Positions 5,998 through 10,954 of a DNA stretch of 10,954 bases are shown piece after piece (positions within the stretch are counted from its first letter, which is position 1; every line of letters begins with the position of its first letter). The notes beneath the pieces were generated by a model. That model was not told the origin of the DNA. It saw nothing but the letters and a program-made list of their open reading frames with translations, and ran no database searches. The DNA comes from Anaerolineae bacterium. GTDB lineage: Bacteria > Chloroflexota > Anaerolineae > 4572-78 > J111. The translations under genes were made by a program, and so were the position numbers. Location: positions 1 through 10,954 of the forward strand of contig JAGRCC010001072.1 in the NCBI GenBank assembly GCA_020433785.1. Reading direction: 5' to 3'.

Positions 5998-8900
5998 TTA
6001 TTTTCGCCCCACCGTCAATTTCTTGTAAGGACTCTCGGCTATGTGGCCTGCCTCAATCTCCGCTCGAATTTGAGCCAGTACTTCCCCCTTGTCCAACCGG
6101 CCGTGAAATTGGCCGAATAGTTCATGATCGCTAAAGGAGACGATGTCGCCCGGTCCGGCTGTGAGTAGTTGAGCCAACCCATCGACGGTGATCAACTCCT
6201 CCAAATCGGTCACGACGGTCAGAATGGCTTCCGCAACAGTATGGGTTGTTTGGGGGTGATGATCGGCCGTGATTGTTTCTTTGATCTGCAAAGGTGGGTC
6301 TGACTTCGACCTGGTGGGGTTGGAAGTCGTCTTGTCTAAATGTTGGCTTACCAAGTTGATCACAGATTCACCATATTGCTCTAACTTGGCCGGACCGACC
6401 CCGGAAATGCGGCTCAATTCTTCCGGTGTGGCTGGTTTTTGAGCCGAAATAGTGTCCAGAATTTTGTTAGAAAAGATCATGTATGGCGGTACACGTTGGG
6501 TACGAGCCTGCTCCGTGCGCCATTGGCGTAAAGTTTCAAGCAGAGCCGGGTCTGGATCAAGCGCAGCCGGTGTTTGATTGCTTTCGGACGGGGTGGCGGT
6601 TGGGGTATCGGCGGGAAGCGGAGTAGATGGTTGGGGCGTTTTGGTCGGGTTATCGGATGTTGCCGGCTCGGCAATCGGCCCCGTTTGATCGGCTAAAACC
6701 ACTTTGGGTCGAACACCCCCGGTCTGCTTGAGTTGGCCGTCAGTAATTAGGGCGTCGATGATATCCATGATGGCCCGCTGCGATAGAAATTTTAGCTGCC
6801 CATAGGCCGAATGATGAGCCAATGTTTCCAACCAAGCGGCCTGGGAACCACTTAAGAATTGGGCCAGTCCCGTACGGCCTAAAGCACCACCCAGTTTAGC
6901 GACAGCGTCGATAACCACTTGTGTCGGGGAGAGAGACTGGAGATTAGAGACTGGAGAGGAGGAGTTTGAAGTTGGGGAATTGGATGATGGTTTTATCTCG
7001 GCATTCTGTCTTTCTTTATGGCTGATGGAAGGATCAGGTTGTTCCGATGGACTTGGCTCTCTAGGTAGCTCAGGATGGGCCGCGAGCACACATTTGATCT
7101 CACCGAACGAGATCGCCTCTGGTAGAATGTTTTTCAAGGGGGAGAGACGATAAGCACTGCCTATGTCATCAACCGCGCTGAGGACTTGAGCTTCAACTTC
7201 GGGGGTAACGATCTCATGCAGATTAACTTCGTCACTGCTGATGAGTCGCGACAGATGATCATAGATGGTACGTTCACTGAGGTTTCGCTGCTCGGCGATT
7301 TGAGCCGGGGTCAGCCCTTGTTGGAAGAGTTCCAGGGTTTGATCAACGGTGCTGGGTCGCTTGCTGCTTTGCCATTGAGTGATGGCCTCAGCCCGATCCG
7401 GTTCTAAGCCCGGAATGGTCATGGGCAAAGCGACGCGGGCTTCAAGGGCTTTTTGTCCGGCGTCCGTCAAGGCCAGGACCGGTAGTTCGCCGCCAGCCAG
7501 CCGTACCAGGCGCATCGACATCAGTTCATCGATTAAATGGGTAATCTGCGGCTGGCTGAGCATAGCCAGCTTGCCGTAGAATTTATGCTTGTCATAACCA
7601 AACTGGCGCATCGGTTGGGCTTTCGAGCCATTTAGTAGTTGGGCCAATCGGTTCCGACCGACCGGGCGCGACTGCATACTGCGCACCGTTTCCAGTACAA
7701 TTAGCGGAAACCAATCACGGGCGGTGACAGCCTTGGGCAGCGAGTCGATCGTGTCGGCGGAGTGATTGTCGCAGCAGCGGGGCGAATTGGGCGGGCTGGT
7801 ATCGCCAAAGTAAGATAGAAGAAATTGGCGTCGACAACGGGTCAAATGGACGTAATTGACCACGATATCCAATAAATCCTGCCGGATTTCGGCCCGTCGG
7901 CTGATGGCCTCGGCTCTGGCGTGGATGGCCTGGTTAGACAGCGGGTTGACTTTCCAGCGGCTGTAGCGACCTTGATCGCCCAAATGATAAAGCAACCCAG
8001 CCTGTTCCAATTCGCTAATGGTCACCCGAACTTTAACCGGGTGTAGGCCCGTTACCTGCGAAATTTCATCCAGCAAGAAGTAAACCTCGCCGTCATTGGC
8101 GGCGTGGTTTAGTCGGGTGTAAACCTGATGCAGATCATCCAGGCTGGGGGTATCGCTGTTGATAAGCCAATTTTGCAGCCGTAGATCGTCGGGAGCAAAC
8201 AGTAAAACGCACTCAGCGGGCAGGCCATCGCGACCGGCACGCCCTGCTTCTTGATAGTAAGCTTCGATGGTAGCCGGCATATTGTAGTGGATTACGGATC
8301 GGACATCCGGTTTATCGACGCCCATTCCAAAGGCGTTCGTGGCCACCACAATTGGGGTCCGGTCGGCCATAAAATCCTGTTGGACCCGGTAGCGCGTATC
8401 GCGATCTAACCCGGCGTGATAAGCCTGAGCCGGCTTGCCGATGAAGTCGCGAATAAAGTCGGTCACTTCGTCGGTGTTGCGGCGGGTGGCGGCGTAGACG
8501 ATAGCGCTGCCATCGGTTTTCATCAGCAGCGTTTGTAACGTGTCCAGTTTAGTGCGGACATCCGGCGCATGGACGACTCGCAAGGTCAAGTTAGGGCGAT
8601 TAAAGCCGGTGACAATAGATTGGATATCGGGCAGGCCCAACAGCTTGACGATATCTTTTTGCACGGTCGGTGTCGCCGTAGCCGTGGTCGCCAGCAGGGT
8701 GGGCCGGCCCATCGCCTGCCAAATCGGGCCAATTTGTAGGTAATCGGGCCGGAAATCGTGGCCCCATTGGGAAATACAGTGAGCTTCGTCAACGGCCAGC
8801 ATGCTGATTTTGGTGTTAGCCAGCGCCCCGGTAAACGATCGGTTGCGCAGTCGCTCGGGGGCAATGTACAGCAGTTTGATGTGACCCTCACGAACAGCCC

Positions 8901-9195
8901 GCATTCGCTGGTTAATCTCGTGGCTTGGCAGCGAGCTGTTAACAAATGTCGCCGGGATACCGCGTTGGGTCAGACTATCGACTTGATCCTGCATCAAGGC
9001 AATCAGGGGCGAAATAACCAGCGTGAGATGGGGGTGCAGCAGCGCCGGCAATTGGTAGGCCAGCGATTTACCGGAACCGGTCGGCATTACCAGCAGCGTA
9101 TGCCGGCCTTGGATCAGGCGTTGAATCGTCTCTTCCTGACCGGGCCGAAAGCTTTCAAAACCAAAGTATTGGGCAAGGGTTTGGTGGGGAGTCAT
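5998..9195 (-). CDS. recQ: ATP-dependent DNA helicase RecQ, extended form
   Basis: This 1065-residue RecQ compares with about 600 for ordinary bacterial RecQ. The superfamily 2 helicase core (1-345) has motif 0 FRPGQEE (16-22), Walker A MPTGSGKS (37-44), DEAH (136-139), the aromatic loop HCISQWGHDFRP, TATAT (171-175), AFGMGVDKPD and QEAGRAGRDG (315-324). The zinc subdomain has C454, C474, C475 and H478. An RQC winged helix spans about 485-580, followed by an HTH_40-like region (612-655). A second RQC-like module (758-835), an HRDC domain (883-955) and a third RQC-like module (986-1063) follow, separated by S/P/T-rich linkers (705-757, 838-880, 955-985). By family knowledge it unwinds 3'-to-5' during recombination and fork repair. 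The start ATG has GAGG 8 nt upstream and a strong promoter. The Fe-S-type nuclease gene lies downstream. Confidence 0.96.
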   Translation of the reverse strand: MTPHQTLAQYFGFESFRPGQEETIQRLIQGRHTLLVMPTGSGKSLAYQLPALLHPHLTLVISPLIALMQDQVDSLTQRGIPATFVNSSLPSHEINQRMRAVREGHIKLLYIAPERLRNRSFTGALANTKISMLAVDEAHCISQWGHDFRPDYLQIGPIWQAMGRPTLLATTATATPTVQKDIVKLLGLPDIQSIVTGFNRPNLTLRVVHAPDVRTKLDTLQTLLMKTDGSAIVYAATRRNTDEVTDFIRDFIGKPAQAYHAGLDRDTRYRVQQDFMADRTPIVVATNAFGMGVDKPDVRSVIHYNMPATIEAYYQEAGRAGRDGLPAECVLLFAPDDLRLQNWLINSDTPSLDDLHQVYTRLNHAANDGEVYFLLDEISQVTGLHPVKVRVTISELEQAGLLYHLGDQGRYSRWKVNPLSNQAIHARAEAISRRAEIRQDLLDIVVNYVHLTRCRRQFLLSYFGDTSPPNSPRCCDNHSADTIDSLPKAVTARDWFPLIVLETVRSMQSRPVGRNRLAQLLNGSKAQPMRQFGYDKHKFYGKLAMLSQPQITHLIDELMSMRLVRLAGGELPVLALTDAGQKALEARVALPMTIPGLEPDRAEAITQWQSSKRPSTVDQTLELFQQGLTPAQIAEQRNLSERTIYDHLSRLISSDEVNLHEIVTPEVEAQVLSAVDDIGSAYRLSPLKNILPEAISFGEIKCVLAAHPELPREPSPSEQPDPSISHKERQNAEIKPSSNSPTSNSSSPVSNLQSLSPTQVVIDAVAKLGGALGRTGLAQFLSGSQAAWLETLAHHSAYGQLKFLSQRAIMDIIDALITDGQLKQTGGVRPKVVLADQTGPIAEPATSDNPTKTPQPSTPLPADTPTATPSESNQTPAALDPDPALLETLRQWRTEQARTQRVPPYMIFSNKILDTISAQKPATPEELSRISGVGPAKLEQYGESVINLVSQHLDKTTSNPTRSKSDPPLQIKETITADHHPQTTHTVAEAILTVVTDLEELITVDGLAQLLTAGPGDIVSFSDHELFGQFHGRLDKGEVLAQIRAEIEAGHIAESPYKKLTVGRK
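6932..6957. repeat. Short direct repeat inside a recQ linker
   Basis: AGAGACTGGAGA occurs twice, at 6932-6943 and 6946-6957, a 14-nt period. It lies in the part of recQ encoding the Ser/Asn/Leu-rich linker (PVSNLQSLSP) between the HTH and second winged-helix modules. The low-complexity DNA suggests the linker grew by simple-repeat expansion or insertion. Confidence 0.5.
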
Positions 9196-9234
9196 TGGAC
9201 GTGCCTCATTATCAGATTGGGTGATAGTTAGAAA

Positions 9235-9263
9235 ATTATAACATCGGTTCGATGATGGCTCAA
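9235..9263 (-). promoter_or_regulatory. recQ promoter with a LexA-box-like dyad
   Basis: Read on the minus strand, TTGAGC (9263-9258) and TATAAT (9240-9235) are 17 bp apart, and the start codon lies 39 nt downstream of the -10. The spacer holds GAAC-CGAT-GTTA (9250-9239), matching 7 of 8 positions of the GAAC-N4-GTTC box bound by Firmicutes/Actinobacteria-type LexA. Damage-inducible control is inferred only. Confidence 0.65.
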
Positions 9264-9395
9264 GGTTGGCTTTGGTGATTCCATCGAGTAAAGATTTACG
9301 TCAATGGCGTTGGCCTGCTTGTTTCCCGTATAAACTACTTGCCTCCCTCTTTCAATTGAATGTGGTTTTTAACAAAATTAGGAATATTTTACCCT

Positions 9396-9423
9396 TTTAG
9401 ACCGGCAGGTTATCAGGTATACT
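9396..9423 (+). promoter_or_regulatory. Candidate promoter of the leader and DUF5060 gene
   Basis: TTTAGA (9396-9401) and TATACT (9418-9423) are separated by 16 bp; each keeps most consensus positions. Transcription would begin near 9430, giving a leader of about 200 nt. The -35 overlaps the 19-nt motif shared with the other side of recQ. Confidence 0.5.
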
Positions 9424-9429
9424 AAAAGT

Positions 9430-9580
9430 TAGAGAATTAGGACAAGGCTACTTTAACAATGAAAAATCCTTAACGGCCCCCTATAAATGTCTGGTCGCAT
9501 TTATAGGCCGGTTGTTAAGAAAAGATGACAGCCCAATTTCACTGTAGCTATTTAATATAATGAGATTGGGCTTTTTTTTA
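9430..9580 (+). ncRNA. Structured leader RNA or small RNA ending in an intrinsic terminator
   Basis: After the candidate promoter comes a four-codon ORF (ATG 9459, stop TAA 9471-9473). Then a long stem-loop: CCTATAAATG (9480-9489) pairs perfectly with CATTTATAGG (9498-9507) around TCTGGTCG, and the stem extends outward through GG/CC and TTAAC/GTTAA to about 9470-9518. A strong terminator follows, still ahead of the hydrolase start codon. I do not recognise a known riboswitch class. An attenuated leader and an independent small RNA are both possible. Confidence 0.45.
9530..9580 (+). terminator. Rho-independent terminator inside the DUF5060 gene leader
   Basis: AGCCCAATTTCA (9530-9541) pairs with TGAGATTGGGCT (9561-9572): 11 Watson-Crick pairs and one U-G. 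The loop is 19 nt and eight T residues follow (9572-9579). No plus-strand gene precedes it, so it must act on a leader or a small RNA. Confidence 0.8.
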
Positions 9581-9627
9581 TCACTCATCCTCAACCAAAT
9601 GACTGAGAGACAAGGAGAATCTTCATT

Positions 9628-10954
9628 ATGCCCAAAAAGATACCGGCTGCAACTACTTCATTCAAAGAACTCTTCCAGATAAGACAGTTCATACAGTTTT
9701 GGGGAGTGGCAGCGCTAACCGCCTTATGTTTGCTGCTGCTCATTCAACCGGAAGCCAAATCCGCCCCGGCGTCTATAGATCAAACCGGGATGCAGTGGGG
9801 ACCGTATTTGGAATGGAGCCTGACCAACCCCAGCTACAGCGGTAACCCGTTCGATGTTGTGGCTGCGGCCACTTTTCGGCACAGCAGCGGCGAAACCCGC
9901 ACCACACCCATGTTCTATGCCGGAAACAGTATTTGGAAGTTTCGCTTCACCGCAACCCGCATCGGCGTTTGGTCGTTGACCACCCAAAGCAGCGATCCCG
10001 ATCTCAATGGAGAAACCGGCACGGTGACGATCAATCCCAACCCTGATCCGCATGCCACCGGCTTTGTCACCCATTTTGGTGACAAATGGGGCTTCTCCGG
10101 CACAGGTGAAGCGTTTGTCCCTCAATTTGTCATGTATTACGCGCCCCACAACTTTCACAACAAACCCAGCTTGATCGACAGCGATATCGACACGTTTATC
10201 GATCAGCACGGGTTCACCGGCTTTCACGTACCGGTTTTCTGCCGCTGGTTTGAGATCGATACCTCAGATTGCGACCAGCTTAGCAGCGCTGATCCTAACC
10301 CTGATCCAGCCACTTTCGATGCACTAGAACTATTAATTACGAAAGTCCATGCTAAAGGCGGGGTGGTTCACTTGTGGCTGTGGGGTGATGATAGCCAAAA
10401 GCAGAACCCCAATTTTCTCCCCGGTGGGATCAACGGTCAGGTTGATAAACGCCTACAGCGATACATCGCCGCCCGGTTAGGTCCGCTGCCCGGCTGGACA
10501 TTGGGCTATGGTTACGATTTATGGGAGTGGGTTAACGGCAGCCAACTAACGCAGTGGCACACCTATATGGACGATCAGATGGGTTGGGACCACTATTTGG
10601 GGGCACGAGCCAGCAAGAATGAGCTGAATCAACTATCAGAAGCGATGGACTACTCATCCTACGAGCAGCACCGGCCGGATTACGATAAGTACGTAGAAAC
10701 CATCAACCAACGGCCCGGCAAGCCCTCCTTTTCAGAAGATCGATTTCGTATCCGCAACGACCCCCGTTATGCCGACAAAGATTATACGGAAGAAGAAACC
10801 CGGCGGGGGCTGTGGCACTCGACTATGGCCGGTGGGATAGCCAACATCTGGGGCAACCTCTTAGCTACAACGCAGGTGAATAACGGCGACAACAAATCCC
10901 TGCCCTACGACAATCCCGAAAGATTGAAAGCCTATGCCCTCTTTTTTGAAAACC
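9628..10954 (+). CDS. Secreted DUF5060 glycoside-hydrolase-like protein (3' truncated by window)
   Basis: The frame is open for 442 codons from ATG 9628 to the window edge, so the C-terminus is missing. AAGGAGA (9612-9618) lies 9 nt before the start, an excellent ribosome binding site. Residues 25-40 are a hydrophobic export segment after an unusually long n-region; cleavage is likely near AKS-A. Residues 52-140 match DUF5060 (WGPYLEWSLTNPSYSGNPFDV, GNSIWKFRFTATRIGVWSL), a beta-sandwich found at the front of glycoside hydrolases. From about 155 on, a TIM-barrel-like region carries GFHVPVFCRWFE, VVHLWLWGDD, GYDLWEW (E300) and KPSFSEDRF (E370). E300 and E370 sit where clan GH-A enzymes carry acid/base and nucleophile, but this assignment is inferred. 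The domains are joined by a repeated PNPDP motif (137-141, 223-227). It probably acts outside the cell on a plant or microbial glycan; the substrate is unknown. Confidence 0.85.
   Translation, partial: MPKKIPAATTSFKELFQIRQFIQFWGVAALTALCLLLLIQPEAKSAPASIDQTGMQWGPYLEWSLTNPSYSGNPFDVVAAATFRHSSGETRTTPMFYAGNSIWKFRFTATRIGVWSLTTQSSDPDLNGETGTVTINPNPDPHATGFVTHFGDKWGFSGTGEAFVPQFVMYYAPHNFHNKPSLIDSDIDTFIDQHGFTGFHVPVFCRWFEIDTSDCDQLSSADPNPDPATFDALELLITKVHAKGGVVHLWLWGDDSQKQNPNFLPGGINGQVDKRLQRYIAARLGPLPGWTLGYGYDLWEWVNGSQLTQWHTYMDDQMGWDHYLGARASKNELNQLSEAMDYSSYEQHRPDYDKYVETINQRPGKPSFSEDRFRIRNDPRYADKDYTEEETRRGLWHSTMAGGIANIWGNLLATTQVNNGDNKSLPYDNPERLKAYALFFEN

Larger units (their letters stand above)
9196..9627. 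promoter_or_regulatory. Divergent intergenic region between recQ and the DUF5060 gene
   Basis: This 432-bp region holds the recQ promoter (9235-9263), a perfect 10-bp palindrome TTCAATTGAA (9351-9360), a plus-strand promoter (9396-9423), and a structured leader with a terminator (9470-9580) before the hydrolase start. I see no protein-coding gene beyond a possible four-codon ORF at 9459-9473. Nothing recognisable lies in 9265-9350. Confidence 0.6.

Noticed and set aside
9430..9580. Known riboswitch (c-di-GMP, SAM, TPP or fluoride types)
   Set aside because: I could not find the conserved cores of these classes in the leader. A covariance scan is needed to exclude rarer classes.
9724..10227. 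167-codon minus-strand open frame opposite the DUF5060 gene
   Set aside because: The plus strand carries an excellent ribosome binding site, an export signal and DUF5060 motifs through the same region, so this frame is a shadow.

Overview
The window is a chromosomal stretch of about 50% GC from what is most likely an uncultured Chloroflexota (Anaerolineae-like) bacterium. The clues are a secreted subtilase ending in ...YYFPIVLK, a tail type I associate with secreted Chloroflexota proteins; a very long RecQ; GTG/TTG starts; and a DUF5060 secreted hydrolase. Nothing in the sequence proves the phylum. There are no rRNA or tRNA genes, no CRISPR array and no transposase.

Layout. Plus strand, 79-4377: a small GIY-YIG domain protein, a GT4 glycosyltransferase, an exported S8 serine protease with its own promoter-like region, and a DUF624-like membrane protein. 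A structured 82-nt inverted repeat and a rho-independent terminator separate the last two. Minus strand, 9195-4383: recQ, a 394-bp spacer holding a 104-bp REPIN/MITE-like double hairpin and several dyads, then a RecB/Cas4/AddB-type PD-(D/E)XK nuclease with four cluster-type cysteines. The nuclease meets the membrane protein gene tail to tail with 5 bp between stops. Plus strand, 9628 to the window end: a secreted DUF5060 glycoside-hydrolase-like protein, cut by the window edge and open throughout. It diverges from recQ across a 432-bp region.

Functional reading. Two themes are visible: envelope and polysaccharide work (GT4, exported protease, membrane protein, DUF5060 hydrolase) and DNA repair (RecQ plus an Fe-S-type nuclease, perhaps GIY-YIG). 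The most unusual items are four. RecQ carries three copies of an RQC-like winged-helix module and a Cys3His zinc site. The nuclease has Ala in place of the usual acidic residue of the (D/E)xK motif. The 5' leader of the hydrolase gene contains a long stem-loop and then a strong intrinsic terminator before the start codon, which suggests an attenuator, riboswitch or small RNA. The recQ promoter has a Gram-positive-type LexA-box-like dyad in its spacer. I see no clear multi-gene defence island; the nearest candidate system is the RecQ/nuclease pair.
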